From NCBI RefSeq assembly GCF_020531905.1, contig NZ_JAJAWG010000001.1, forward strand, positions 620,001-684,000: 64,000 nt of DNA, given 5' to 3'. The notes under the pieces were generated by a model, which had not been told where the DNA came from, searched no databases, and was given only the letters and a program-made list of their open reading frames with translations. Each line of letters starts with the position of its first letter. Positions within the stretch are counted from its first letter, which is position 1. Positions 1 through 7,776 of this stretch are shown here, piece after piece. The translations under genes were made by a program, and so were the position numbers. The DNA is from Deefgea salmonis. GTDB lineage: Bacteria > Pseudomonadota > Gammaproteobacteria > Burkholderiales > Chitinibacteraceae.

Positions 1-274
1 CCTGTAGACGTCGCTCAAATGCGACCTCTTCAACCAATAAAATATCTAATTGCTTCGCCAAATCAAACGCCGACATCGGCGCGCCATGCTGCTCTAACAC
101 TTGCAAAATAAATTCGCGCGACGGCAATGGGTTTTCATAGCGCTCGCGTTCACGCGCCAAATAAGGATCTTGTGCTCGCAAACCTTTTAGTTTTTTGGCT
201 CGCACAGGTTTCTTCGCTGGGGATTTCTCATTTTGATCATTTTGAAATTTATCCATCGGAACCGTTTTTTTCAT
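1..274 (-). CDS. rnr: Ribonuclease R, N-terminal part (cut by window edge)
   Basis: This is the first 91 codons of a gene that runs off the left edge of the window. The reverse-strand reading begins MKKTVPMDKF, continues through a lysine-rich stretch, and then shows the RNase R N-terminal signature around DPYLARERERYENPLPSREF, followed by a winged-helix-like segment (LQVLEQHGAPMSAFDLAKQL). RNase R is a 3'-5' hydrolytic exoribonuclease of the RNB family that degrades structured RNA and takes part in RNA quality control. The catalytic RNB and S1 domains lie outside the window. The start is uncertain: an in-frame ATG six codons downstream (at 256) is also possible, and no clear ribosome binding site precedes either. 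It diverges from the tRNA-Leu pair. Confidence 0.85.
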   Translation of the reverse strand, partial: MKKTVPMDKFQNDQNEKSPAKKPVRAKKLKGLRAQDPYLARERERYENPLPSREFILQVLEQHGAPMSAFDLAKQLDILLVEEVAFERRLQ

Positions 275-283
275 AGTTTTTTA

Positions 284-312
284 TTGACACCATTTCTAGG
301 TTTGAATATTAT
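284..312 (+). promoter_or_regulatory. Sigma-70 promoter of the tRNA-Leu genes
   Basis: A consensus -35 box TTGACA (284-289) is followed after exactly 17 bases by a -10 box TATTAT (307-312). The next bases (tgcgcccttc) form a G+C-rich discriminator, typical of stringently controlled stable-RNA promoters. The predicted transcript start, near 319, lies about 40 bases before the first tRNA. Confidence 0.8.
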
Positions 313-359
313 TGCGCCCTTCTGTAAGTGGCGCCGCGTTATTGTAGCGCAGTTGAAGA

Positions 360-446
360 GCCCAGGTGGCGGAATTGGTAGACGCACTAGGTTCAGGTCC
401 TAGCGCCCGCAAGGGTGTGGAAGTTCGAGTCTTCTCTTGGGCACCA
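360..446 (+). tRNA. tRNA-Leu (anticodon CAG), copy 1
   Basis: The 87-base sequence folds as a class II tRNA. The acceptor stem GCCCAGG pairs with CTTGGGC before an encoded ACCA end. The anticodon stem ACTAGG/CCTAG encloses the loop TTCAGGT, giving anticodon CAG, which reads CUG leucine codons. A long variable arm (gcgcccgcaagggtgt) and a T loop (GTTCGAGTC) follow. It is identical to the copy at 481-567. Confidence 0.95.
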
Positions 447-480
447 ACTTTTCAACTTCTTTACACACTGTATCAGAAAT

Positions 481-567
481 GCCCAGGTGGCGGAATTGGT
501 AGACGCACTAGGTTCAGGTCCTAGCGCCCGCAAGGGTGTGGAAGTTCGAGTCTTCTCTTGGGCACCA
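481..567 (+). tRNA. tRNA-Leu (anticodon CAG), copy 2
   Basis: A base-for-base duplicate of the tRNA-Leu at 360-446, 34 bases after it, with the same CAG anticodon, long variable arm and encoded CCA. The two copies probably form one transcript from the promoter at 284-312 ending at the terminator at 590-623. Confidence 0.95.
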
Positions 568-589
568 TCAGTAAAAACAGCAAGATGCA

Positions 590-623
590 AAACCCCATAA
601 AACTTAGGTTTATGGGGTTTTTT
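590..623 (+). terminator. Rho-independent terminator of the tRNA-Leu transcript
   Basis: AAACCCCATAAA (590-601) pairs perfectly with TTTATGGGGTTT (609-620) around a 7-base loop and is followed by a T run to 623. The flanking A run also makes it usable for the convergent tetR-type gene that ends at 628. Confidence 0.85.
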
Positions 624-627
624 GTAT

Positions 628-1248
628 TTACGCCGCCACTGTAGGGCGCAGCCCACCTAAAGCCACTTGCAATATATGCATGACGATGGCTTCGTTATCC
701 ATTTTGCTAAATTTTTGCAGATACTCGACCGCTGGATCACAAGTGCGCGAATAAAAACTAAATAAAATCACATCGCTAGGCAACTCAGGATTGAGATCGC
801 CACTTTTTTGTGCCGCCAGCACCAGCTTTTCGATTTGACCGTTCAGCTTGAGCACGCGCGTAATATATTTCAAATTACGCATCAGCATTTCTCGCACATG
901 CGCGCTCGTTGACGGCAAAAACGGCATCCCCCCCTCCAAACGAACCCGCAGTGCCCACTCCAGCAAGGCCGTTAATTGCTCAATCGGCTTTAGCGCGCTA
1001 TCTAATTGCGCCAAAAAATCGACTGCACCGTCGATCAAACGGATCAAAGCTTCCCCGACTAAATCTTCTTTTGATTTGAAATGCTTATATAAACTCGGCT
1101 TAGAAATACCGACTGCATTGGCCACATCGTCCATCGTCATCAAATCGTAGCCCTTGGTGCCAAGAATGGTCGTTGTCGCATCTAAAATCGCGTTTTCACG
1201 CAATTTAAAGGCTTGGTCTTTGAAGCTTAATTTGCTAAAGATACTCAT
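628..1248 (-). CDS. TetR/AcrR-family transcriptional repressor of the adjacent lipid operon
   Basis: A 206-residue protein with an N-terminal TetR helix-turn-helix at about residues 38-60 (TMDDVANAVGISKPSLYKHF) and a variable, mostly helical C-terminal ligand domain. Members bind palindromic operators as dimers and let go when a small molecule binds the C-terminal domain. The gene diverges from the operon starting at 1358. The 109-base gap contains a perfect 14-base palindrome sitting on the predicted start of this gene, so autorepression and control of the operon are both likely. The ligand is unknown; a fatty acid, acyl-CoA or oxidised lipid would fit the neighbours. In other bacteria related gene sets are controlled by a sigma-E/ChrR pair instead (general knowledge, from memory). 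Confidence 0.85.
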   Translation of the reverse strand: MSIFSKLSFKDQAFKLRENAILDATTTILGTKGYDLMTMDDVANAVGISKPSLYKHFKSKEDLVGEALIRLIDGAVDFLAQLDSALKPIEQLTALLEWALRVRLEGGMPFLPSTSAHVREMLMRNLKYITRVLKLNGQIEKLVLAAQKSGDLNPELPSDVILFSFYSRTCDPAVEYLQKFSKMDNEAIVMHILQVALGGLRPTVAA

Positions 1249-1261
1249 CGGTAAATTTCCG

Positions 1262-1304
1262 CTACTAATTAGTAGATATTATTTTAAGTTAGTAGTAATC
1301 TTAA
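1262..1304. promoter_or_regulatory. Candidate TetR operators overlapping the regulator's own promoter
   Basis: CTACTAATTAGTAG at 1262-1275 is a perfect palindrome. A second copy of its half-site, TTAGTAG, lies at 1289-1295. On the minus strand a plausible promoter is TTAAGA (1304-1299), 17 bases, then TAATAT (1281-1276). The second half-site falls in its spacer and the palindrome covers the expected start point near 1269. This arrangement is what an autorepressing TetR protein would use. That the same sites control the plus-strand operon is inferred; I could not pick a convincing plus-strand -35/-10 pair. Confidence 0.6.
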
Positions 1305-1357
1305 CATCTAAGTAGAAAAACATACACCATTCATGATGACGAACGGCAGGGTAAATA

Positions 1358-2638
1358 ATGAATTCAGCGCGGCAACGCATTGCAGTGATTGGCTCCGGCA
1401 TCTCTGGCTTGGCCAGCGCCTACTTTTTAAGTCGCGCCCACGATGTGGTGCTGTTTGAAGCTGGGCAATACCTTGGCGGGCACACCAATACGGTCGACAT
1501 CACAGTCGAAGGCCTAACGCATCCAGTGGATACGGGATTTTTGGTGTTCAACCAAGCGACGTATCCGAATCTAATCGCCTTGTTTGCTGAGCTGGGGGTC
1601 AATACCTACGGCACGGATATGTCATTTGGTGTTTCACTGGATGGCGGTGAGCTGGAATGGGCGGGCACCAACCTTGATACCGTATTTGCACAGCGCCGCC
1701 GACTGCTCTCGCCATCATTTATTGGCATGCTACGCGATATTTTTCGCTTTAACGCCGCTGCCCATGAAAACTTAGCCGCCTGTTTACAAAGTCAAGCCAC
1801 CTTAGGTCAGCTACTTGCCAGTGGCAATTACGGCGAAACCTTTCGCGATGCGTATTTACTGCCGATGGCAGCAGCGATTTGGTCAAGCTCACCCAACGAT
1901 ATTTTAGAATTTCCTGCCTCGACCTTTTTGCGCTTTTGCCTTAATCACGCGCTACTACAAGTAAACGATCGGCCGCAATGGCAAACCGTGCAAGGTGGTG
2001 CGCGAGAATATGTGCGCAAAATCGCCGCCACTTTGACCGACATCCGCCTGCAAACGCCGGTATTGCACGTCGAGCGCCTCGCCGACGGCGTGATGGTACA
2101 CACCAGCATGGGCGCAGAACAATTTGACGCGGTGGTGTTTGCCACCCACGCCCCCGACACCCTCGCCATATTGAGTGACGCCAGCGAAGCTGAAACCACG
2201 CTACTGTCAGCGGTGCGTTACCAAGCCAATACAGCCGTCTTGCACACCGACCCGCAGCAATTACCCAAACTTAAAAAAGTCTGGTCAGCGTGGAATTACC
2301 TTGGCGGCGCCAATATTGACGGGCAACGCCCAGTCTGCGTCAGCTATTTACTCAATCAATTGCAAAACCTGCCTTTTACCACTCCGGTGGTCGTCACCCT
2401 TAATCCCTTTACGCCACCAGCGCCAGACACGGTATTGGCGCAGTTTGAATATCAACACCCAGGATTTGATCACGCGGCGATTGCCGCGCAAGCGCAGCTG
2501 CAGACCATCCAAGGCCAAAACCGCACTTGGTTTGCTGGCGCGTGGACCGGCTATGGCTTTCATGAAGACGGCTTGAAATCAGCATTGCGCGTAGCCCGCG
2601 ATTTTGACCTCGCCCCAACTTGGACGAGTTTGCCATGA
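1358..2638 (+). CDS. FAD/NAD(P)-dependent amine-oxidase-like oxidoreductase
   Basis: A 426-residue flavoprotein. The N-terminal dinucleotide-binding motif GSGISG (residues 12-17) is followed by the acidic residue ending the second strand (FEA, about 34) and the GGHTNTV segment typical of this amine oxidase/phytoene desaturase-like family. The C-terminal FAD contact AGAWTGYGFHEDGLKSA is present. It is first in an operon whose next gene starts in an ATGA overlap. In such clusters, beside DUF1365 and a cyclopropane-synthase homologue, this enzyme is thought to oxidise or desaturate phospholipid acyl chains; homologues are tied to furan fatty acid synthesis in Rhodobacter (recalled, not checked). 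The exact reaction here is inferred. Confidence 0.85.
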   Translation: MNSARQRIAVIGSGISGLASAYFLSRAHDVVLFEAGQYLGGHTNTVDITVEGLTHPVDTGFLVFNQATYPNLIALFAELGVNTYGTDMSFGVSLDGGELEWAGTNLDTVFAQRRRLLSPSFIGMLRDIFRFNAAAHENLAACLQSQATLGQLLASGNYGETFRDAYLLPMAAAIWSSSPNDILEFPASTFLRFCLNHALLQVNDRPQWQTVQGGAREYVRKIAATLTDIRLQTPVLHVERLADGVMVHTSMGAEQFDAVVFATHAPDTLAILSDASEAETTLLSAVRYQANTAVLHTDPQQLPKLKKVWSAWNYLGGANIDGQRPVCVSYLLNQLQNLPFTTPVVVTLNPFTPPAPDTVLAQFEYQHPGFDHAAIAAQAQLQTIQGQNRTWFAGAWTGYGFHEDGLKSALRVARDFDLAPTWTSLP

Positions 2639-3450
2639 ACGCACCCGCGCAGATCATTCGCGGGCAAGTGATGCACCAGCGTTTCCGCCCAGCCCAAAAC
2701 CGCTTTGTGTATCCGGTGTTTTGCCTGCGCCTGAATTTAGCGCGCTTGGGCGATATTAACGTAAGTGGTTTTGGCCTAAATCGCTGGCGGCCCGTGGCGA
2801 TTTACACCCAAGATTACGGCCCCAAAGATGGCAGCGATTTAGAACACTGGATGCGGGATGTGCTGGCGAAAAACGGCATCACGGCGGACGGCGAAATCTG
2901 GCTACACACGTTTCCACGCGTTTTGGGTTTTGTATTTAATCCAGTGAGTTTTTGGTATTGCTACGACCGCGAAGGCGGTTTGCGCGCGGTGCTTGCTGAA
3001 GTCAACAACACCTTTGGTGAAACGCACCAGTATTTAATTGCAGCCCATGATGAGCAATGCATAGCAGCCGATACCCGCCTTGAATGTATCAAGATGATGC
3101 ACGTATCACCGTTTTGCGAAGTGCAAGGCCACTATCAATTTGGCTTTCGTGACACGGCAAAAACCGCTTGGGTCGGCATTGATTATTTTGATGGCGACGG
3201 TCTACTGATTAAAACCGCCGTCGGCGGCCAACGCGCCGACCTCAATCGCCAAACACTGTGGCGCGCCCTATTGGCGCAGCCCTTATTAACACTGGGCGTA
3301 TTCGCTCGAATTCACTGGCAAGCACTGCATTTATGGCGCAAACGGGTGCCGTTTTTTAGCAAACCCGCCCCGCCGACTATTGAATTGAGCACTTCAATCC
3401 ACCCCATCGCCAACAAAGTCGCCGCGCAAGCATCGGAGCTGACATCATGA
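2635..3450 (+). CDS. DUF1365 family protein
   Basis: A 271-residue protein with the hallmarks of DUF1365: VFNPVSFWYCYD (about residues 100-111), EVNNTFGE, and KMMHVSPFCEVQGHYQF. No biochemical function is firmly established. The family almost always neighbours a flavin oxidoreductase and a cyclopropane-fatty-acid-synthase-like methyltransferase, as here. I chose the ATG at 2635, which overlaps the previous stop codon as ATGA, over one five codons upstream. The gene ends in another ATGA overlap with the next one, so translation is probably coupled. Confidence 0.85.
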   Translation: MNAPAQIIRGQVMHQRFRPAQNRFVYPVFCLRLNLARLGDINVSGFGLNRWRPVAIYTQDYGPKDGSDLEHWMRDVLAKNGITADGEIWLHTFPRVLGFVFNPVSFWYCYDREGGLRAVLAEVNNTFGETHQYLIAAHDEQCIAADTRLECIKMMHVSPFCEVQGHYQFGFRDTAKTAWVGIDYFDGDGLLIKTAVGGQRADLNRQTLWRALLAQPLLTLGVFARIHWQALHLWRKRVPFFSKPAPPTIELSTSIHPIANKVAAQASELTS

Positions 3451-4658
3451 ATCAAACTCAAGTTATTCAAACTATTTCGCGCAGCGCCCCGACCGCGGCC
3501 AAACTGTTTTTAAATCTACTTGGCCGATTGCAGCATGGCCATTTGCAGCTCATTACGCCCGAAGGCACGCATCTGATGTTCGGCAACTTGCATCAGCCGC
3601 CATCGGCCACCTTGCAAGTGAACGACTGGCGCGCGTGCAGCCGCATCTTGCGGGCGGGTGACATTGGCTTTGCCGAGAGCTACGAAGCCGGTTGGATTGA
3701 TAGCCCAGACCTGACTGCGGTGCTCAATTTGGCGCTACGCAACGAAGCGGCGCTGGATCAAATGGTGTTTGGCGGCAAACTCGCCACTTTGTGGTACCGC
3801 ATCAAGCATTGGCTACGCCCCAATACTCGCGAAGGCAGCCGCCGCAATATCCATGCGCACTACGATATTGGCAATGATTTTTACCAACGCTGGCTTGATC
3901 CAAGCTGGACTTATTCGAGTGCGATTTTTCACGGCGATTACGCGCAATCGCTGCACAGCGCACAAACCGCCAAATACCAACGCATTATCGACGTGCTCGG
4001 GTTGCGCGCTGGTAGCCGCGTACTGGAAATCGGTTGTGGCTGGGGCGGTTTTGCCGAACATGCGGCGCGACTGGGTATTCATGTCCACGGCGTGACGATT
4101 TCACCGGCGCAACTGGCCATCGCCCAAGCGCGAATTGCCCAGCAAGATTTGGCTGAACTGGCACAACTGGAAATCTGCGACTACCGCGACTTGCAAGGCG
4201 AATACGACGCGATTGTGTCAATCGAAATGTTTGAAGCCGTTGGCGAACGATTCTGGCCCGAATATTTCAAAACCGTCGCCGCACGCCTCAAATCGGGCGG
4301 CAAAGCCTTAATCCAAACCATCACCATTGCCGAATCGGCGTTTGAGCGCTATCGCAGCAGTACCGATTTTATCCAGCAATATATTTTCCCCGGCGGCATG
4401 TTACCTAGCCCAGAGCGCTTTAACCAAAAAGCCAGTCAAGCTGGCCTTGCCACCCTTGATCAATATCACTTTGGCCGCGATTACGCCGAAACCTTGCGCC
4501 GTTGGCGCGCCGCTTGGGAGCAAGAGAAACCCGCCATCCATGCGCAAGGCTTTGATGAACGATTTATGCGGATTTGGCGATTGTATTTTGCCTATTGTGA
4601 AGCGGGTTTTGATGGGGGGAAAACCGATGTCGTACAATTCTTATTACACAAAGACTAA
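3447..4658 (+). CDS. cfa: Cyclopropane-fatty-acid-synthase family SAM methyltransferase
   Basis: A 403-residue protein with an N-terminal lipid-binding domain and a C-terminal SAM methyltransferase fold. The SAM-binding motif VLEIGCGWGG lies at 192-201. Family landmarks are AHYDIGNDFY (137 onward), the acidic active-site region SIEMFEAVGE, and QQYIFPGGMLPS. The classical enzyme methylates cis double bonds of phospholipid acyl chains with S-adenosylmethionine. The segment that reads YSCAYW in E. coli Cfa is YSSAIF here (156-161), so the conserved cysteine is serine, and EHVG is EAVG. These differences match the operon-borne, flavoprotein-linked subfamily more than classical Cfa, so the product may be a methylated, non-cyclopropane acyl chain (inference). 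Confidence 0.85.
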   Translation: MNQTQVIQTISRSAPTAAKLFLNLLGRLQHGHLQLITPEGTHLMFGNLHQPPSATLQVNDWRACSRILRAGDIGFAESYEAGWIDSPDLTAVLNLALRNEAALDQMVFGGKLATLWYRIKHWLRPNTREGSRRNIHAHYDIGNDFYQRWLDPSWTYSSAIFHGDYAQSLHSAQTAKYQRIIDVLGLRAGSRVLEIGCGWGGFAEHAARLGIHVHGVTISPAQLAIAQARIAQQDLAELAQLEICDYRDLQGEYDAIVSIEMFEAVGERFWPEYFKTVAARLKSGGKALIQTITIAESAFERYRSSTDFIQQYIFPGGMLPSPERFNQKASQAGLATLDQYHFGRDYAETLRRWRAAWEQEKPAIHAQGFDERFMRIWRLYFAYCEAGFDGGKTDVVQFLLHKD

Positions 4659-5193
4659 GCCGCATTTATTTGTGGGTATATCATTGTGTGCCATGACTAT
4701 GTTGCTTTGCATGGCAATACCCGCACAAGCTGCCACATGGCGCGATCATCTACCGCAAGCGCAAACCATCGGCAGCGGCGATTTGCGCTGGTTCGGACTG
4801 CGGATTTACACCGCCAAACTGTGGAGCGAAAAAAAGCCGTTTGACCTCAATGCGCCGTTTGCTTTGGAGCTGACGTATCACCGCAATATCAGCCGCGCGC
4901 AATTTGTTGAAACCAGCTTGGATGAAATTGAACGCCTATCTGGCTCGCGCTACAGCGCCGAAACGCTCAAACGCTGGCAAGGCGAAATGGGCCGCGCGTT
5001 TACCGACGTCAAAGCGGGTGATCAATTGATTGGCGTCTTCATCCCCAATCAAGGCGCGCGTTTTTATAATCAGAATCAATTGCTGGCCGAGATTCGCGAC
5101 CCCGAGTTTGCCAAAGCGTTTTTTGCCATTTGGTTTGATGCGCGCAGCAAAGACAAAGATTTACGTGCACAGCTTTTAGGCAATTCGCCATGA
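4627..5193 (+). CDS. Chalcone-isomerase-like exported protein
   Basis: A 188-residue protein. The chosen ATG at 4627 lies inside the end of the preceding gene (32-base overlap) and has a GGGGGG purine block about eight bases upstream. The reading frame stays open further upstream, but that part only shadows the methyltransferase gene. The N-terminus has a signal peptide ending MAIPAQA before ATWRDHLP, so the product is probably periplasmic. The mature part (GSGDLRWFGLRIYTAKLW, LELTYHRNISRAQF, GVFIPNQGARFYNQ) matches the bacterial chalcone isomerase-like family, which shares the fold and probably binds fatty acids rather than isomerising chalcones. It overlaps the next gene as ATGA. Confidence 0.8.
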   Translation: MSYNSYYTKTKPHLFVGISLCAMTMLLCMAIPAQAATWRDHLPQAQTIGSGDLRWFGLRIYTAKLWSEKKPFDLNAPFALELTYHRNISRAQFVETSLDEIERLSGSRYSAETLKRWQGEMGRAFTDVKAGDQLIGVFIPNQGARFYNQNQLLAEIRDPEFAKAFFAIWFDARSKDKDLRAQLLGNSP

Positions 5194-6470
5194 ACGCCAT
5201 CCGCCCAGTCGCTTATGCCAGTTACGGTCTACTTGGTCTGCCCCTCGCGATGGCCGCCTTGCCGGTCTATGTACAAATCCCGGCGTATTACAGTGGGCAA
5301 TTGGGTTTGGCCTTGGGGTTAACCGGCTGGGTGTTATTTTTGGCGCGTTTAGTCGACACCTTTCAAGACCCACTGCTTGGGCGTTGGATTGACCGACTCA
5401 ATGGCAATATCAGTACGTGGTTTTGGGGTAGCGCAGCGGTTTTAGCTTTGGCATTTCTCGGCTTATGGCTACCGCCAGTGCCCACTACCAATACGATGTA
5501 TCTGTCGCTATGGCTTGCTGCAATGCTGATTGCAGCCTATACCGCGCACAGCATGCTCAATATCGCCTATTTAACGTGGGGCGCACGCATTGATGCCGGT
5601 TCCGCAAGTAACGAGCAAGGGCCACTCGGCGCGGCGGCATGGCGCGAAGGCGCAGGCTTGTTGGGCGTGATTTTAGCCAGCGTGATTCCAAGCTGGCTGA
5701 TGAGCCGCCCCGTCGCAACGATGAGCCGCGACTTAACCGGCTACAGCCTGGCTTTTGCTGCCATCTTACTGCTGGCGGTGTTGGTATTACTGAAATTTGC
5801 TCCAGCATGGCAACGCGCCAAAGCAAGTGCAACAGCGCCAAGTTGGCACGCCACGTGGGCTTTAATGCAGGCACATCAAGGCTTTCGCCAACTCTTACTG
5901 CCCTATTTTTTGAATGCCATTTCCGTCGCCATCCCATCGACGTTGGCGCTGTTTTTCATTAACGACCGCTTGCAAGCGCCGGCGTATGCGGGTGCATTTT
6001 TAGCCAGCTACTTTATTGCCGCTGCGATTGGCTTGCCGTTATGGGTGATGGCGGCCAAGAAAATCGGCGTGCTGTGCGCTTGGCGCTGGGGCATGGTGTT
6101 GGCGATTTTGGCATTTTGCGGTGCGGCCACTTTGGGCGCGGGCGATATCGTTGCGTATTTCATGGTTTGCATTGCGGCAGGACTGGCGCTGGGTGCGGAT
6201 TTGGCCTTGCCACCGGTGCTGTTGGCCCAACTAATCCGCCAAGACAGCTCCCCCGCCAGTTATTTTGGCGTTTGGACTTTACTCGGCAAATTAGCGCTGG
6301 CCTTATCGGGCTTAGCCCTTCCCGCCTTGGCGGCACTGGATTATCAACCCGGCTCGCCCGCAGGATCAGCACTGGCTTGGGTTTATGCTGGTGTGCCGTG
6401 TGCATTTAAATTGGCGGCTTTTTGGCTGCTCACTCGAATCAAAACTGACCCCGCAGGAGTTTCATCATGA
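5190..6470 (+). CDS. MFS transporter, GPH/MelB-like
   Basis: A 426-residue, very hydrophobic protein with about twelve predicted membrane spans. The loop RLVDTFQDPLLGRWIDRL near residues 50-70 resembles the DxxxDPxxGxxxDR signature of the glycoside-pentoside-hexuronide:cation symporter branch of the major facilitator superfamily. Its substrate is unknown; MFS members in this type of operon could move lysophospholipids or other lipid intermediates (inference). It sits in the inner membrane and is coupled by ATGA overlaps to the genes on both sides. Confidence 0.8.
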   Translation: MNAIRPVAYASYGLLGLPLAMAALPVYVQIPAYYSGQLGLALGLTGWVLFLARLVDTFQDPLLGRWIDRLNGNISTWFWGSAAVLALAFLGLWLPPVPTTNTMYLSLWLAAMLIAAYTAHSMLNIAYLTWGARIDAGSASNEQGPLGAAAWREGAGLLGVILASVIPSWLMSRPVATMSRDLTGYSLAFAAILLLAVLVLLKFAPAWQRAKASATAPSWHATWALMQAHQGFRQLLLPYFLNAISVAIPSTLALFFINDRLQAPAYAGAFLASYFIAAAIGLPLWVMAAKKIGVLCAWRWGMVLAILAFCGAATLGAGDIVAYFMVCIAAGLALGADLALPPVLLAQLIRQDSSPASYFGVWTLLGKLALALSGLALPALAALDYQPGSPAGSALAWVYAGVPCAFKLAAFWLLTRIKTDPAGVSS

Positions 6471-6991
6471 AAAAATCCATCATCGCCGCATTGTGTGGTT
6501 TGTTGACTGCCTGCGCGTCGCCCGATGTCGCGCAATACCAAAAGGCCGAACCCAAACTCGATTTAGTGCATTACTTTGTCGGCAAAACCGATGCTTGGGG
6601 GATGTTTCAAAAACGCAGCGGCGAGGTGGTCAAGCGTTTTCATGTGGAAATCACCGGCACGCACCACAACGGCAAACTGGTGCTCGACGAGCAATTTAAA
6701 TACGACGATGGCACGACGCAGCAGCGAATTTGGACGCTAAGCCAAGCCGCCGATGGTTCTTGGCGCGGCACGGCGGATGATGTGAAAGGCGAAGCGATCG
6801 GCAAGGTTGCTGGCAACGCGCTCAATTGGCGCTACACGATGTTTTTACCGGTGGATGGCACAAGCTACGAAGTGCAATTTGACGACTGGATGTTCCTCAT
6901 TGACGACAAAGCCATGCTCAATCGCGCCAGCATGCAAAAATTTGGCTTTGAACTTGGCCAAGTAACGCTGTTTTTTAAGAAAAGAGACTAA
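6467..6991 (+). CDS. DUF3833 family lipoprotein
   Basis: A 174-residue protein with a lipoprotein signal peptide (MKKSIIAALCGLLTAC, cysteine at 16 as the lipidated residue). The mature domain is rich in beta strands (FHVEITGTHHNGKLVLDEQF, RIWTLSQAADGSWRGTADD, VDGTSYEVQFDDWMFLIDD) and matches DUF3833, a calycin-like family. AGGAG precedes the ATG, which overlaps the MFS stop as ATGA. A lipid-binding or lipid-shuttling role at the envelope is plausible from context but not shown. Confidence 0.8.
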   Translation: MKKSIIAALCGLLTACASPDVAQYQKAEPKLDLVHYFVGKTDAWGMFQKRSGEVVKRFHVEITGTHHNGKLVLDEQFKYDDGTTQQRIWTLSQAADGSWRGTADDVKGEAIGKVAGNALNWRYTMFLPVDGTSYEVQFDDWMFLIDDKAMLNRASMQKFGFELGQVTLFFKKRD

Positions 6992-6993
6992 TC

Positions 6994-7776
6994 ATGTGGG
7001 CCCCACTCAATCGTCCGATTCAAAATTGGACTGGGCAACGCGTCTGGTTGATCGGCGCTTCCAGCGGGATTGGCGCGGCGTTGGCGCAGCAGGCTCTTGC
7101 GGCTGGGGCAACGGCCATTGTCTCGGCGAGACGCCAACCACAGCTTGAGCAAGTCGCCAACAGTCATCCTAAAGCGCTGATTGTGCCATTTGATGTGCTT
7201 GACACGGCGGCATGGCAAAGCAGTTACACCCAGATCGTGCAGCAAATCGGCGGGGTGGATCTCATTGTATTTTGCGCCGCCGATTATCGGTCTGAGCGCA
7301 GCTGGGAAGTCAATCCCGCCACGGCAGCACAAACGTTGCAAACTAATTTGGGCAGTGTGTACGCCGGATTGGCGACCATATTACCCGAGCTCATGGCGCG
7401 CGGCAGTGGCGGCATTGGCTTAATCGCCAGTGTGGCGGGCTACATGGGCTTGCCCAACGCCAGCGTATATGGACCGACCAAAGCGGCATTGATCAATTTA
7501 GCCGAGATTTTATATGGCGATTTACACCCCAAAGGTTTGAATGTGTATTTAATAAATCCGGGCTTTGTCAAAACGCATCTGACCGACAAAAACGACTTCA
7601 CGATGCCGGCACTGCAAACGCCAGAACAAGCGGCAACAGCGATTTGGCGTGGCATCAGCGCCGGTAAATTTGAAATTCACTTTCCACGACGCTTTACCCA
7701 AGTGCTTAAATTATTGCAACTCCTCCCGTACCGCTGCCGATTTGCGCTGCTCTCTCATTTGGTCAAAACCCCATGA
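6994..7776 (+). CDS. Short-chain dehydrogenase/reductase
   Basis: A 260-residue SDR. The cofactor motif GASSGIG is at 21-27, and the catalytic Ser (LIASVAGYMG) and YGPTK (YxxxK) are present, followed by the NPGFVKTHLT segment. These enzymes reduce or oxidise carbonyl/hydroxyl groups with NAD(P)H. The gene begins two bases after the DUF3833 stop and overlaps the next gene as ATGA. Its substrate is presumably an acyl or lipid intermediate of this operon (inference). Confidence 0.85.
   Translation: MWAPLNRPIQNWTGQRVWLIGASSGIGAALAQQALAAGATAIVSARRQPQLEQVANSHPKALIVPFDVLDTAAWQSSYTQIVQQIGGVDLIVFCAADYRSERSWEVNPATAAQTLQTNLGSVYAGLATILPELMARGSGGIGLIASVAGYMGLPNASVYGPTKAALINLAEILYGDLHPKGLNVYLINPGFVKTHLTDKNDFTMPALQTPEQAATAIWRGISAGKFEIHFPRRFTQVLKLLQLLPYRCRFALLSHLVKTP

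Noticed and set aside
393..656. Open frames on both strands across the tRNA-Leu genes
   Set aside because: They translate two identical tRNA genes and a terminator; the repeated peptide segments simply reflect the tRNA duplication.
4327..4626. Long N-terminal extension of the chalcone-isomerase-like protein
   Set aside because: This stretch is an alternate frame of the Cfa-like gene; the signal peptide and ribosome binding site define the start at 4627.
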